From Planoprotostelium fungivorum (Eukaryota; Evosea; Variosea; Cavosteliida; Cavosteliaceae): a stretch of 64,000 bases of DNA. Shown here piece by piece: positions 34,226-47,197 of the stretch. The notes under the pieces are model-generated. The model made no database searches. It saw only the letters and a list, made by a program, of their open reading frames with translations, and was not told the DNA's origin. The translations under genes and the position numbers were made by a program. How positions within the stretch are numbered: position 1 is the first letter of the stretch; every line of letters starts with the position of its first letter. Location: NCBI GenBank assembly GCA_003024175.1, contig MDYQ01000020.1, positions 186,001-250,000 on the forward strand. Direction: 5' to 3'.

Positions 34226-35854
34226 ATTGGTTGCGGTTGATACCTGCACACGTTCAGTGGACTCTCTGCTCTCCTCTCTCACCTGCATTGAGCATGGACT
34301 GCAAGTTCCAGCCGCCGCCGCTTCCCTGCCACGACCAGAAGGACCAGCCGTCGGCGTTGGCGAAGGCGTTCATCTGTGCGTTGACGAAACCAACGAGGTT
34401 GTTGTCTCCAAAGTTGTTAGCTCCGGCCCATTCACCGATGAGCAACTTCTTGTTGGGTTGGGCCTGATGGCGAATCAGCGAATGAAGAGGAATCACGTCC
34501 CCACCTTGCGGTAAGCTTGGATCTGGCTGACGCGGTCTTTGTTCACGTAATTGATGGCGTCGGCAGAGTTGTTCTTATCTGCGGGACCTGGACTCGATCG
34601 GCTGACGACATCATGGCGATGATCTTCACCTCCGAAGCAAGAGTAGAGGTGGAGATCGAACCACACGTTGGTGTACTGGCTGCCTTGCATGAATGAAGTC
34701 CAGACACTCTCAGAGGCTGATTCGAAGGGAACGATTCTGGGGTTGAGGACGATGGCCTTGGAAGGGATATACTTTCGAATGGCTGCATAAGCGTTGAGGT
34801 AGTAGCGAGTGAGAGAGTTCAACTTGTGATCGATCAGATGAGGTCCGCGATGATGAGATGGACTATGACTGTGATGCATGATGTGATGATGAGACGTCGA
34901 TGATGTTGGTGAGGTGGTTGTATTAACTCACGGAACCTCTGGGCTCGTTGAGGAGAGCGATACCCCATAGAGCAGGGCTGTTGGCGTACCTCTGAGCGTA
35001 CAGAGAGATAGAATCGACGGTGGCGTCCTGGTTGTTCTGGTATGCATCCCAGTAGTACTGACACGTGCATCAGATCATCATCACGGAAGAAGGTCTCACT
35101 TTACCGGAAGCATCTGGAGGGCTGGAGTTATCTGTACCTCCCTGGCTGCCAGGTGCCGCATGCATGCACAACAGAATACCTTCCACTCGTCAGCCTCACA
35201 GACAACCTCGATCGACACCTACCGATTCCATACTTGGCTCCCCAGGCGAAAGCCTTGTCGATGTAAGTGAGAGCTCCCGACTGATAGTCGATGGGGGAGA
35301 CACTGTTGTTGAGCTTGGCTGTAGCGACGCCACCCTGAGCGTCGTAGATGTTCCACCTGTTGAGACATGTGAGTCCGAAGAACATGTTGGGTGATGTCTA
35401 TGAGATTCACCAGCCGACGGGGAGTCTGACAAAGTTGATGCCGTTGGCGGACATCTTGGAGAAGTCGGCTTCGGTGGTGAAGGTGTTCCAGTGGTTGTTC
35501 ATCACGCTCTGTCTGGTTCCCTTGCTGCGAATCCGTCAACATTGTAGTTCAGAAGTAAACTTCAACTCACGATTTGAGGCATTGTTCCAACATGTATGAG
35601 CCAGGGTTCTGGCTAGCACTGCATCCATTCTGAGACCAGGGAAGAGGAGACATCCAGCTCTCAAGGACGAACCAACTGCCGAGGTTCACACCTGCACTCG
35701 TCACCCCATTTCGATATGATGTCTATCCCACCGATTGGTTTGGTTTTTCCAGCGAGAAGGTTGGTCAACCTCGCCTTTTGGCAATTCGTCTGAGCGAACG
35801 CAGCGCTGGCGCACAAGCAGAAGACGATGAGCGCCTGATAGTTGTTGACCATTG
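34212..35854 (-). CDS. Secreted GH5 exo-beta-1,3-glucanase, copy 3 (diverged)
   Basis: This is the same family with the same exon order but clearly diverged. The signal peptide MVNNYQALIVFCLCASAAFA differs from copies 1 and 2. Core motifs GVNLGSWFVLESWMS, FVRLPVGW, LLNEPRG, WFDLHLYSCFGG and LLIGEWAGANNFGDNN are all kept, and both catalytic glutamates are present. Extra introns split the WWHIYD region (near 35356) and the C-terminus, where the last exon reads GINRNQFSQC before the stop at 34212. It lies head-to-tail with copy 2, so copy 3 looks like the older tandem duplicate and the copy 1/copy 2 inversion the younger event. Confidence 0.9.
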
Positions 35855-36238
35855 CGAGAATGTCTCGGTCAGAATAATATACTGCGGTCTCTGCGAAAGG
35901 AGGTCGAAAATGGCTTATCACTTCTATCTCGCGGTCAGAGGCCCACAAGGTCCTCCTATACCGCAGGACGGCTCATTTTTCATCTCCGTTCAGGAATGGG
36001 CCACACGAACACGGCCATAGCTCTCGCTCAGCCCAAAAGGAAGACGACCCCTCAGGTATATACAGACAAATATCATAATAATAGGATGGAAACGTCATGA
36101 GGCCGCATGATATCCGACACCAGCGTTCGAGAAGACATCCCATGTGTCATCATCATGTTGGTTACAGATAATACGAAATATGTGAATTCGTAAACGGTTT
36201 GAAAACGAGTGATGATGTCCACGTATGGATTTCATTCA
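35855..36238. other. Upstream region of glucanase copy 3
   Basis: This is the presumed promoter of copy 3 and the 3' region of the Vps55 gene. It shows none of the upstream homology shared by copies 1 and 2 and no recognisable gene. Confidence 0.5.
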
Positions 36239-36917
36239 TCAGTGTTGTTCTTCTGGGTGAAACCTTCTAATATAATACAGAATTGTGGCGTAGACGATCA
36301 GACCGCCTACGATGGACATAGCCAAGGGAGCGATTTCGATCTGTAATTTATAAACATGATGTGATGTGTGGAGATGGTGCGATTTGTGATGTTTCAAGAA
36401 TGGACATCTCATCTACTCACAATTTGAGCGTGAGCAAGAACAGCTGGAAGAGCGAATCCACTGATGACCAAAGCACCAGTCAAGAAATAACCCATGTCTT
36501 TGTATGAGCTGCATTGATGTCAGTGACGTAATGGCGATGTAATAAAGGGTACCTCGTATTATCGAATGTGTCGACGGTGCATCTTCCAAAGATGAAATTC
36601 GGGAGGGGAGCAAGGAAGTAGGTGATTACTGTTATTGGAGTGAGTGGATGATGTCCAATGAATCGGTCTGAATTAGAAGGATGACCCACCGACGATGATG
36701 GGAAGCCAGTTATGCCACAAGATGCAAGCGAGAAGATTCAGAACAACTCCAATCATGGTGCTCGTCGCTAAAACCAAGACTCTATCTCACATCAGAGGTT
36801 AAGAACTCTATTCCATTACTCACACTGAAATGCGGTCAGCGATGATTCATTCAATTCAATACAACAAAGATGGATTCGTCAATCACCTTTCACGTTGATA
36901 GTTCCATCTTCCTCCAT
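36239..36917 (-). CDS. Vps55/LEPROT-family endosomal membrane protein
   Basis: Vps55 and its animal relatives (leptin receptor overlapping transcript proteins) act with Vps68 in traffic from late endosome to vacuole. ATG 36917 opens MEEDGTINVK. The following exons give four hydrophobic helices: MIGVVLNLLACILWHNWLPI, ITYFLAPLPNFIFGRC (the family's L-A-P-L-P-N signature), DMGYFLTGALVISGFALPAV, and IEIAPLAMSIVGGLIVYATI, ending FHPEEQH at 36239. About five short introns are present. The length (about 130 residues) and helix count match the family. Confidence 0.85.
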
Positions 36918-37161
36918 GGATGTGTGATGTTACTCGATACTGTCCGATGAGATTTGTGAGTCGATCGTTCTCCTTGAAAAGAGAAAAAAATTTGCTCCCT
37001 TTCGTTGAAACCGCCAACAAACAACAAGAGTGACCAAACTTTCAAAATCGATTATCTATTTGTTCACTTCTCTTATCGTACACGTACAGCTTCATAGACG
37101 CACACTATGCAGTGCTCTATGTGAATTCTAACAGCTCGCACCAATGGCTATTCAGTGCTCG

Positions 37162-37479
37162 TCACATTTTGGTCATTAAGAACCCCAGATATCTAGACTT
37201 GACTTCGGTGCTGATAGCCAATTCAGCTCCAGCAGATAAAATTGCCATTGTAAGACACGCCAAGATGAAACATCCTGAGATGAATTGGTACTGCATCAAT
37301 TGGGTCTCTGTATAAAGCTCCACTTGCATGACGGGACTGGCCGGTGGTGATGGATTTCTCTTTCGAAACGAGTATTGATTAGGAGATGATGGTGCATCGG
37401 TCGTCAGCTCTTCTGAGAAGGATACCTTCTTCTTCAGTGTCTTCGAATCGGTTCTCTTCAAGATACTGTTGCCTTGCAT
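37162..37479 (-). CDS. Single-pass membrane protein with a PP1-docking-like KVSF motif
   Basis: The frame from ATG 37479 reads MQGNSILKRTDSKTLKKKVS then FSEELTTDAPSSPNQYSF, a Pro/Ser stretch, and a C-terminal helix FISGCFILACLTMAILSAGA followed by a short tail. KKVSF fits the R/K-V-x-F protein phosphatase 1 docking consensus, but this short motif occurs often by chance. Open minus-strand segments up to 37830 (MFSFAFDDRRFGIRLTNPRI and an Arg-rich stretch) may be upstream exons. I do not recognise a family, and the location (endomembrane) is inferred from the helix only. Confidence 0.45.
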   Translation of the reverse strand: MQGNSILKRTDSKTLKKKVSFSEELTTDAPSSPNQYSFRKRNPSPPASPVMQVELYTETQLMQYQFISGCFILACLTMAILSAGAELAISTEVKSRYLGFLMTKM

Positions 37480-37864
37480 GTTGCTGATTGTGATCGGTCT
37501 GAGTGTCTCGGCGAGGTGGTTCTAGAGCTCGGCCACGTCTAATCCTCCGATTGCCCGGCGCGGGCCTCGTGTCTACGGTCGAACGACTGACATTCACAGA
37601 ACAAAATCTCACTTTTCCCTCCCTTGATGCATCATCATCGTGCACCGCAGACACATCATGAATGATCCAAGCGAGAGAGTAGACATAGAAGAGGAGGAAG
37701 TTTGTGAGATAAGGAAGAACGGAAGATGGACTCCGTGGACGTCAGAGTTGATCCTTCCTCGGTTACTGTGAATCCTCGGGTTTGTCAAACGAATTCCGAA
37801 GCGACGATCATCGAATGCAAATGAGAACATGTAAGATGGAGAATCGTCTAATCGATCTGATTTA
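37480..37864. other. Possible upstream exons of the small membrane protein
   Basis: Minus-strand frames here are coding-like (an Arg-rich stretch at 37500-37590 and an exon start at 37830), but joins could not be settled. Confidence 0.35.
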
Positions 37865-39947
37865 TTACAGGTCTAAACCGATGACGCTGGGTTGTCTCGA
37901 TCTTCTCTCGTTCATGGTCCCGTAGCTGCTGAGCAGATTCTCTCTCGACTGCGATCGTGAGAGGGAGAGGACACTGCTGGCGGCGGCGACCAGAACACGT
38001 GTCGTCTCATTCGTGTCTAATACCTGCAAGATGTGAGGACGATGGAACGAGATGCTTCGTGGTGACCTGTCCATCGACGTTGAGGAGGACTTCGTGTTGC
38101 TGCTGGTGGTAGTGTTGCCAGCCGTAAGCGGTCTCTCCGTGATCTTTTACGTCTAAACCGAGTTCCTCATCGCGAAGACGGAGGCCCATGATGAGGTCTA
38201 ACACCTGAAATGATAAACAAAATGAAATAAAAGGTGACGCTCTGATTCCTGACCTTGAGGATGGCCCAGGTGAAGAACGCAGCCCACAAGCCTGAGTGGA
38301 TCAGTGGTTGGTTGTAGATGAACTGTCTCACCTGACACGACAATGGCTAAGGCTTGTACACCCAACAGTCGGGCCGAGCTGGGGTAGCATCAGAATGCGA
38401 CGATCTACAACTCGCCACTCACTGATCACCAAAGAATATTCCGTCCGCTCCGTCTGGGTTGAACTTTTTCTATCCCACCATCGGTATGATATCACACGTG
38501 ATATCATCTCACCTGACCAAAGAAGCCAATGCAAAGGGCTCCCACGATGCCAGGTATGCCGTGGACGCTGGAAACATCTGTGAAAATTCAGATTCTTCTC
38601 TGAATCTTCCATTCACCCAAGGCATCGTCTATCCTGAGGATGTGCTTGAGCAGGTACACCCCCCCGTAAGATGAAAATCCGAGTAGAACTCCGATGACAG
38701 TCGCCATCTGAGGATCGACGAATCCAGAGGCCGGCGTGATTCCCGCCAAACCGGCGATGATGCCTGACCCGTTCATTTCCCGCCCGATTCAAATTTCAAA
38801 ACCTCACCGTTGATCGTCGCCACGGCCGACGGCTTACCCCTTATCCAAGAGATGGCCAACCAGATGAGACCCGAGATGACCGCAGCTGATGATGTCAACA
38901 CTGACATGTTGATGATGATGATCTCTCACCTCTCTGCGTGGCCACTACAGTCGATACAGCGAGAGAACCACTGGTGAGGGCGCTGCCAGCGTTAAATCCA
39001 AACCAACTCGTCCACAAAAGCGCGCCGCCCAGGGCGGCCAACGGTAAATTCGATGGAGGGAACTCCCCATCGTACTGGTCGAAGCCCTTACGCTGTCCCA
39101 GAACTGGGGTGGGTCAGAGGGGGGAGCGGTGAGGTACTCACCCAGGGCACAGACGAGAGCGGCAGCACCGGCTGTGGTGTGGATGACGATGCCTGATGGA
39201 GGTGAGATGGGATGATGTGATTGGTCGGGTGGAAGATGGTCCATCACCTCCGGCGAAGTCTTGGACGGGAGGGTTCATGGTGGACATCCATCCGGTTCCC
39301 CAGATCCAATGGGCGACGGGGTAGTAGATGAGGATCTCCCACAAGATGATGAAGGCAAAGTAACACTTGAATCTCATTCTCTCGGCAAATGCGCCTGATT
39401 GGGAATGTCATTCGATCGGTGTGATGGATGTAGGACACCTGTGAGGAGGAGAGGTGTGATCGAGGCGAACATCATCTGAAAGAAGCCATAGAGGGCAGCT
39501 GGAATGTTTGGGGCGTGTTGACTGCACGTGTTGTACTCTACGCCGATCATGGCCACATTCTTGAGGTTACCGATGAATCCTCCGACGGTGTCACCGAATA
39601 CGAGAGAGTAGCCGATGATGTGCCAGAGGGCTGACGGGAAGGTTGATATGAGGATGAAATCAACGATTCAATCCATCCACATCACCTGCTAGAACAGCTG
39701 TGCCTGACATGATCTGTGTGACTAGAGAAACTGTGTTGATACTCCTCAAGAGACCAGCTATGATTCAATCAGTACACATTTTATCGTGAGCTCTAATGGT
39801 AGAGGATAAGGTCGATTGTCAGGACTGCAGTTCAGCTCTTCATTCACCTTCGAAAAATGCAAGAGCTGGCATCATACTGAGGACTAGGATGGAGGATACA
39901 AGTACCCAAGTGGTATCACCCGTATTGATGCAAGGGTCGAGCTCCAT
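37865..39947 (-). CDS. Ammonium transporter (Amt/Mep/Rh family)
   Basis: This is a channel-like plasma or vacuolar membrane transporter of ammonium. From the likely start MELDPCINTGDTTWVLVSSI (39947) come MMPALAFFEAGLLRSIN, WHIIGYSLVFGDTVGGFIGN, FQMMFASITPLLLTG, ERMRFKCYFAFIILWEILIY, IVIHTTAGAAALVCALG (first pore His), LWTSWFGFNAGSAL, LGFSSYGGVYLLKHIL, and VFSVHGIPGIVGALC (second pore His; most family members read HGVGG here). The C-terminal cytosolic tail carries EELGLDVKDHGETAYGW, the family's activation motif, then a Ser/Arg-rich end with RSQSRENLLSSYG. At least eight short introns are present. An upstream start is possible. Confidence 0.92.
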
Positions 39948-40329
39948 CGCGATAGAGTTGTTGCAATCGATCTGACGTTGACCGCGAAATGGATGTTCCA
40001 AGATGAGAAACTGGTTTGTAATACCTCGCTTTGTTACCGTGAAGCCACCCGCTAAACGGTAAGAGCTGCTTCTGCTGCCACCTGTGAAGACTTCTCAATC
40101 TGTGTTCCTGGCGGACACTTGTGGTTGTCAATTTACAATCCATTAAGGTCAAGTTGTGTCGTAGAAGGTAGGAAGCCTCTGCATTATCAGAACTCTCCCC
40201 CTTCCTCTTCGTTCACATTGGTAGTTGTCCCGGGGCCTGACCACTATCCGAAGTCTGACGATCACGATGACGTCGTTCTGACTCGCGTCGCGTGCATGCG
40301 AAGCAAGTCAGAGGACAGGATAGGACGGA
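39948..40329. other. Ammonium transporter upstream region
   Basis: It has no clear gene. It lies between two minus-strand genes and presumably holds the transporter promoter. Confidence 0.5.
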
Positions 40330-42216
40330 CTACTCGATTTGTCGATAAAGATATTGCACAGTGGCGATGCGATGGATGGACGATCTGATCACATCATCAA
40401 TCGTCTTTATAATTTGGCTTGGAGGCTGTTGACTGCGGCTGAATTCTTCTTCCTGACGTTGAGGATGGCTCCACCCGGTCCAAAGCACTTCCTGATGTCC
40501 GCCACCAGCTCCTGTCCCAAATGTCAACTTGAAATCTTCCCAGACCTTCCCACCCCAGGCTTCTCCGTGGCGGCGAAGTGGCCTCCGCTCGCTCTCTGGG
40601 CCCAAAATTTCATGCCGGGTCTCAATCTGGCGTACCTCTCAATGGCGGGAAACAACTCCATCTGTCTTCATCAACATCATCATCCACGTCTATCATCAGA
40701 TCGTCTTCCATCATCGACTTATAATCGTCTCATCATCACCTGAAACGAAGTCATGCCCCAAGGACGATTGTCTCCACCCTTCATGAGCTCATCGAAAGAA
40801 GTCTTTGCGTTCTCCCGGTACATTCTAAACGTCGGTGTCGGGCCGTTCGGGTTCGCCCAGTACATCATGACCCAATCTAGAACCTGATAGGATGAGTTCA
40901 TCTACAACGTTGTAGATCACCTCGTCGTCCGTCCACGGATATTTATCGGTCCAATCGTGAAGTTTCTCGTAGATCCAGGCCAGGAGACCGACCGGAGAGT
41001 CCGACAGACCATAGCCCAACGTCTGTGGCTTCGTGCTCTGCTCGTTTCGATAGCCGGAGCCTTGGGTGAGGAACCTGCCTCGTTGTAGATGGAGGGGAAA
41101 TTTCGCGTAGATCTCACCACTTCTTTCTCTGTACGGCCTTCTTCTCGTATTCGTTGTAAGGGACCAACTGGGAGATGGTGAGTGTGATGACGATCTACAA
41201 CGTTGTAGACGTCACTTTATCGTAGATCCAAGAGAGAGGATTCGAAGTGAATGTGGGTTCCCTCGTAGATAACATGTTCAAGTGATAGCCTGTTAGAATG
41301 TGAGTCAAGTCACACCGATCCTACCACACCTTTCAGGCTCTTGCATATCTCGAGATTCTTAGACATGGACAACAAGACCATAGCACCTGTTCCCCTCAGC
41401 TTCATTTCACTCTCAAAAGATGCTCACCGATATCACCCCCCTGCCCTACGTATTTCTTATAACCCAGACGTAACATCAACTTGTGGCAGATCAACCCAGC
41501 CTGTGGACATTCAGAATAAAATGAAATAAAATGGGCTCACTTGGTCTAAACCGAAACCGACTGCGGTGGGTGCATCAGAGAATCCATAACCAGGGAGGCT
41601 GGGGGCGATGATGTGAAACTTCTGACCGTGTCCGCTCTGTAAGAGTGGGAGGATCTTCTGTACCTGAAAAGAGTTCAAACTCGAATGGAGAGGATGAGAT
41701 CGTCAGTGATGTGAAGATAGTACCTCTAGAAAAGAGCCAGGCCAGCCGTGAATGAAGAGGAGTGGTACGGCGTCTTCGTCTTCAGATCTGCTATGGACAA
41801 AATGGATGTTCAACGCCTCAGGTTCGGGTCTGAACCGCCGTCAACCAAACACAACTAAGTACTTGTCATCACCCCTCGACTCCCGCCCACAGCTTCGTGG
41901 TGAACATGGGCAATTGATTGATGGTGGATTCTCTGGCTCTCCAGTCGTAACCATCTGCCCAGTACTCGGCGATCCTCTTCACCTGCAGAAGGGGTGAGAG
42001 TGATGTCAACGGTGGGGGACATCACATGATTGAGTGGACTGCCGTATTCGAATTCTTGCGAACCCCTGAGATCAGCTGGGGGGAATCGTGTGCTCTGTGA
42101 CGCGTCAGAGAGATGGACGTGATGACATCTTCGACCTTGATTCTGTCTCTCAGGTCTTTCAGGAAGGCCTCTTCTAAATGAAGGGAGAACGGTTTGATTT
42201 CGTCGCTATAAGTCAT
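40330..42216 (-). CDS. Epoxide hydrolase (EHN family, alpha/beta hydrolase)
   Basis: Enzymes of this type open epoxides through an Asp nucleophile. ATG 42216 reads [20 protein letters not shown] and DLRDRIK, the EHN N-terminal domain, then [35 protein letters not shown] (HGWP oxyanion motif), [28 protein letters not shown] (nucleophile Asp in GGDxG), [26 protein letters not shown] and [17 protein letters not shown] (catalytic His). All expected landmarks are in order. Most introns are 37-60 nt, and two carry the TCTACAACGTTGTAGA palindrome just inside the donor. The C-terminal end after the His motif is uncertain: the frame runs on to 40330 with a tail unlike the family. Confidence 0.88.
40900..40917. 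repeat. Perfect 18-bp palindrome in an intron
   Basis: ATCTACAACGTTGTAGAT starts four bases inside the donor of a 37 nt intron of the minus-strand epoxide hydrolase gene, between codons for WTDDE and VLDWVMMYW. Confidence 0.9.
41194..41209. repeat. Perfect 16-bp palindrome in an intron
   Basis: TCTACAACGTTGTAGA starts just inside the donor (GTGACG) of the epoxide hydrolase intron between NPLSWIYDK and LVPYNEYEK. Confidence 0.9.
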
Positions 42217-43067
42217 GCTGCAATTTGTTGGCGATGTTTAGTAACAAGCTTTGGATGCGCAACCCTCAGTTTTCATCGAGTTTTGCCAGGGCAATGCAAA
42301 GACCAACTACTACCTACGTCTCAGATCATCGAGGGAGTGATGTGGTGCTTCGATAAGAGGAACGTAAAGAAGATCACGAAGATTATAATAATGTTCCCTC
42401 AAAAACGAGAAGTTAGTCACAATCGCACAGCTCACAGATCTCGCTCACATCATCCTCTCGTACAGTCTGTCAACACTTCACATGGAGCAACATAACAAAA
42501 TGCTCTACGTCCAGAATCACATCCCCATCCCCCAAATATAAATCACTTACAGATCACCACCCTTCTTTTCTTCTTTTAGAGGATGAAACCCTTCCATTCC
42601 CCTCCATCTCCGCTTTCCGTGAACGAAGAAAAACGATTTCGCCGACTCGCTGAAACAACGGTCCCTCTGCCAACTTCTTGGATGCAAATGTCATCAATCG
42701 CGTTTTATTCACGTTTCTTTAATGCCAAGATCACGGTAAGAAGAACCAGAGGATTCCCGGACTGAAAATGGAGGTCAAGGGATCACAAACGAGGAAACAG
42801 GTGCACAACCTCTTGTTGTCTTTTCGCTGCAAAGGATTTCTTTCGAGTTCGGAGGTGTATGTATTGAGAGACATCTATATTTGAAGGAGAGAGTGACGAG
42901 TACCATTGTCACATCATTCGAGCGGTTAGATTGGTTCAGATTAGACAGAGTCACCGTCTAGGGTGAGTCTATAGCTTGTCTCACTATCGCTGTTGGTGGT
43001 CTCTGTGTCACCACTCAGATAACACATGTGCATTGCGGTTTTTGTATCGAGGGCTCACCGCATTCAG
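42217..43067. other. Interval between divergent genes
   Basis: It contains a plus frame at 42583-42765 (MKPFHSPPSPLSVNEEKRFR ... WMQMSSIAFYSRFFNAKIT) followed by GTAAGA and an acceptor near 42801, which could be a small two-exon gene ending near 42875. No domain is recognisable. The rest presumably holds promoters. Confidence 0.35.
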
Positions 43068-46000
43068 ATGGATGCTATATTAGAGGCCATAGAATGCAAG
43101 GCTTCCTCTTCCATTGCTCAGCACGACTCACAATTGAATGCCGCTCTCAGCGGAGGTAAAGTCTCTGATCCGGTGGGTACCTTGACCTCTTTCTACCACC
43201 TCCTCTCTCTTCTTCCATCATCATCCACGTTCCTAGAAGGACGAGATTAAAACATTTCCGCACGAGATTTATTTCTCACCTCTCCAGACGGAAGGGACTG
43301 TGTGGTTCGATGAGAGACCTCCTCAGTGGTGCATCGTGGACAAATGGTTCACCATGGGTGTCACCTGCACCGATCCGACCATCAAGGAATTAGAAGCTGT
43401 CGTATATAACTCGGAAGGCTTCGTCATGTGGCACGTCGAGCCAGAGACAACAAACTCGGCGCAGAAAGAGTGCGACATCTCATTCTCGTTCCCATCGTCT
43501 CATTCCAATCACATCGCACCATTCGACTCACCATGTTCTGTAGCCGTGTCGTCGTATCTCTCTACGAGACAGACAAACCCGGAGCCTCCAGAGCTCTCTT
43601 TCGGATGAGATTCACCAACGGAAGCAAAGGCTCATGGCTTCACATCGGCATCCACACGACCTCATCGGAGGGCCATCAGAGGTGCCTTCTAAAGTCTCCT
43701 CCCATCAAAGTTCAGACGAACCGGTCCAAGAGACCGAGAGACACGAAGAAGAGACCCAGTGAGTTCATGTCTTCACGATCTGATCCATCATCATCCATCA
43801 TATGATGATCATCATCTGATGAAGATGCAGCTCCCGTCGTCACATCGATCTCTCCTTCCTCCGTTCCTTCTACCGGAAATTTCCCGGGTAGAAACGATCG
43901 AATGCTCCTCATCTTTGGCTGCAATTTCTACTTGTGGGGCAGGACGCCCGTCGTACAGCTCTGTCCACAGAAAGACAACGGACAGGTCGATTTCGATCCC
44001 AGGAACACATTAGAGATACGGCCTCCCAATCTGATCTGGTGGAGCGAGGGACTTTTAGAATGTCAATTGCCAGAGTGCTGCTCTCAAAACATCGTCGTCA
44101 GGGTGGCCAATTACGATCTCATCTATGCGGAGGGTGAGATGAAATGTCTGTGAAATTTCTGAGAAGTTTCAGGGAAGGACGTGAGAGTCATCGAGACGCC
44201 GGGGACGAGCGCGGACGATTCGCGGCTTTTAGATCTCGCGAAACCGTTGGGAAGCATTGTAGATTATCAACAGCTGACCAATTCACACTTGGTGCTAGAG
44301 TACACCCCACAATATTTCCAAGAAATTTACAACGCCTCTACGGAATCGAAAAGGGAGATCGAATTCAAGGTGAGCGTCTACACCATTGTAGATGGACTCA
44401 GACATACAGACCATCGTATACATCAAGAACGACAAAGAGTGTGTTCTGGTCAACGTGCAGGGAGGCAGTCGAGTGCCTGAGAAAATGCAATTAGAAGATA
44501 TCTCAGTCGTCGCCCGGTTTGTAGACCACAACGACAAGAGTAACACCCAAGAGGTGATAATTCGACGAAATCCACGCGAAGTTTCGATGGATCACGTGAT
44601 CGGTCTCACCGTGGACAGTATACCATCGGGCACTTGCAAGATGATCCAGACAACATGCAAGACGAGAGGAGCACTATCTTCCGCAATTCGGACAACATGA
44701 TGATCACGTACAAATTTCCCGTCGAGGTGATCATCTACAACGAGACAAGGAGATTAAGTGTCGTAGAATCTGAAGGCGAAGAACACCAACATGACGCTGC
44801 AAGTCTTGTTGAGGTGATCGACTTTCGTCTGTGATGAAAGGGATTTCGTACTGAAGGAAGACAGAGATCAGAACAGCAATCATTCCATCGTAGATCCGAT
44901 CACTTTCACTGAAATCTGTGTGGAGAAGCCACTCTTCACCACGAAGAAGAGAGAAGGTGTTCATCACTCATGATCATCATCGTGATCATCATCGTGATCA
45001 TCATCATGATCTACCATCGTGATCAACATCATCACTCACACTTGAACAGAGAAACCTGCAGAACCCCCCATCCGGAGTGCAGACGCATTTCCTGCGGCAG
45101 TGAATCCATCTGCAATGAAGAGATCCTCTTCTTTCTCCTCGGGAAGCGGCCTCAGTGTCATGTCCACGACACACATGACTGATGAACAGAGGGCAGCCGT
45201 AAAAAACTTGTCATCTGGTCTAACCAACGTCACAAGAATGATCGAATTAGACAGGTGAGAGATTTTAGTGATAAAAAGATGATATTAAATCTTGATGTTG
45301 ACTCGTTGTAGATGGATGATCATACTGGAGACAGCCATGGCTGATTTCGAGAGGAGGAAGGAAGAGTTGTTACATCCTGTCAGAGATAATTCCACGAACA
45401 GACCACCAACGAAGATCGCGCGCACGGCGACCACGGAGAGGGTGAGAGTTTGTTTTCCCGCCAAATATTTCCCGCCATTTTTCTCCCCGAGGCTGAAATG
45501 GGAGTAGATTATTAAGACGCCAGAGAAGCCAGAACCCCTCCGTACATCGACAACGCCCGTTCCCGCCAAAATCGAACCATCTACAACTCCGATCGCCTCA
45601 CAAGATTCCCAAGACGGTGACGTTCATCATCATTCTACATCTATCATTCATTCTATATCATTCATTCACTCTATATCGACGAATCATTCTATATCGACAA
45701 ATCATTCTATACGAATGAACCATCCATCCCCTGACCCGTTGTAGATGACGAAGAAGAGATGATGGAAAACACACATTTCGGAGAAGAACAAGATGCAAAA
45801 GACAAGACGATCGCAGTCATGCAGAACACTCCCATTGCCATCTGTTTCATGGGCCACATTCCACAAGAAAAGAGACCCTCCGTTGTCTACTGGAAATTTT
45901 TCAATCCGGGAACGAGAACTTTCCTGGATCTCGTCGGGGGCAGACTGCAGATCATCGGTTCGTCTACAACGTTGTAGATCGACTGATTTCGACAGGTTCT

Positions 46001-47197
46001 CGCAGGATTCAGATGCTGATAGAAGGTGTTCCGTCCAATTGCAAGTTCTCGGGAGCGCACCTGTACGTACAGAAGACATCGACGCACGGTATGACCAGTC
46101 TGGTACCCACGGAAAACGGCGTGGGACAGTGGGCGCCCAACAACAAGTGATGGCTCGTTGTAGATGGATGACGTCATCTGACGTCAAGCAGCTTCGAGAT
46201 GATCGAGAACTGCATGAGGTGCAGGGAGAACGGTATACCGAATGTCTTTTGTGTTCTACCCAGGAGAGGAAGAGAGCACGAACACCCATGGGTCACCTTT
46301 CGAATCACTTGCACTTCTACCGCGAAACACTGGAGGGGGTGAGTTGTAGATGGAACGTTCTTGGAAAATTCTGACGCCAGCAGGTCACCCTTCTGGATCG
46401 GCGCGGAGTTCACGGATCTGGTGACGAATTCCGTCACGAAGGTGAATTTGAAATTCAAATCGGGCGGGAAAGTGACTCGGCCACAGGTGTTCTCTCCCGC
46501 CGTACACGTGCAATCGAAAGTGAAGAGTAAAGATCTATATATAGACATGCTGACGGAGGGTGTCGGTTCTCAGGAATTACTGACCGGTAAGTCGTTCACC
46601 TCCGTCTACAACCGGCCAACCCCTCCACCAGGCCCGATGAATCCAAGTGGGCCCCGCCCCGGGTTACCAGGGCAACCGACCTCACTCAACCCGCCCAACC
46701 ACACCCCCCAACTTCTCATACCCATCCAAGCCCCCCGCAAGATCGAAGAAAATGGCGGGAACCGCATCACCCCCCCTCGAACGGATGCCCCTGTCCCGCT
46801 CCAGCCTCGCCCCCTGACTCGACCGGCACCCTCACCAATGACGTCACCGCAAGTTCCAGTGAAGAGGGCACCGCTAGCTCTACCAGTCAACCCACAGACT
46901 CCACGGCCTCCCGTCAAAACAACAACTGCCGTACCCTTATCGGGAAACACCTCGGTAGCTCACGTGTCGTCCACGGTAACGCAGACGAGCGGCCTGCCAT
47001 CAGCTCCCACGGTGGGAACGTTGACGCCTTCTACCACGAGCATGGGAACGGTGGCTCCTCCCGTTGGGAACCCCATCTTACCCCCTGGGATTCCCATGGT
47101 GACTCCATCGAACGGTGTGGCGACGACGGGGAACGGGGCGACGGTTAACGTGGCAACGGCAACGACGGCCGTGACGAATGGACCCAAGCCTCGATAG
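43068..47197 (+). CDS. Large protein with IPT/TIG-like segment and Pro/Thr-rich tail
   Basis: ATG 43068 opens MDAILEAIECKASSSIAQHD. Later exons read VWFDERPPQWCIVDKWFTMG, ALFRMRFTNGSKGSWLHIGI, SPPIKVQTNRSKRPRDTKKR (a basic, NLS-like segment), then VVTSISPSSVPSTGNFPG with LLIFGCNFYLWG, which resembles the start of an IPT/TIG immunoglobulin-like fold. A helical stretch (RMIELDRWMIILETAMADFE) precedes a second beta-rich half (CFMGHIPQEKRPSVVYWKFF). The last exon is a 200-residue Pro/Thr/Ser-rich tail ending VTNGPKPR at 47197. The beta-sandwich plus basic segment plus disordered tail suggests a DNA-binding transcription regulator, but I cannot assign a family. It has about 15 short introns, several bearing the TCTACAACG motif. 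Confidence 0.6.
45963..45978. repeat. Perfect 16-bp palindrome in an intron
   Basis: TCTACAACGTTGTAGA lies five bases inside the donor (GTTCG) of an intron of the plus-strand 43-47 kb gene, between LQIIG and SRRIQMLIEG. A diverged version with arms TCTACA/TGTAGA sits at the same place in another intron of this gene (44388-44403). Confidence 0.9.

Noticed and set aside
22711-35854. Glucanases as a recent bacterial gene transfer
   Set aside because: All three copies have several native-style short introns and eukaryotic signal peptides, and GH5_9-like enzymes are common in eukaryotes.
44265-44280. Additional half-site GTTGTAG-like words in coding DNA (for example ATTGTAGATTATC)
   Set aside because: These encode protein residues and lack the full CTACAACG core, so they were not counted with the palindrome cluster.
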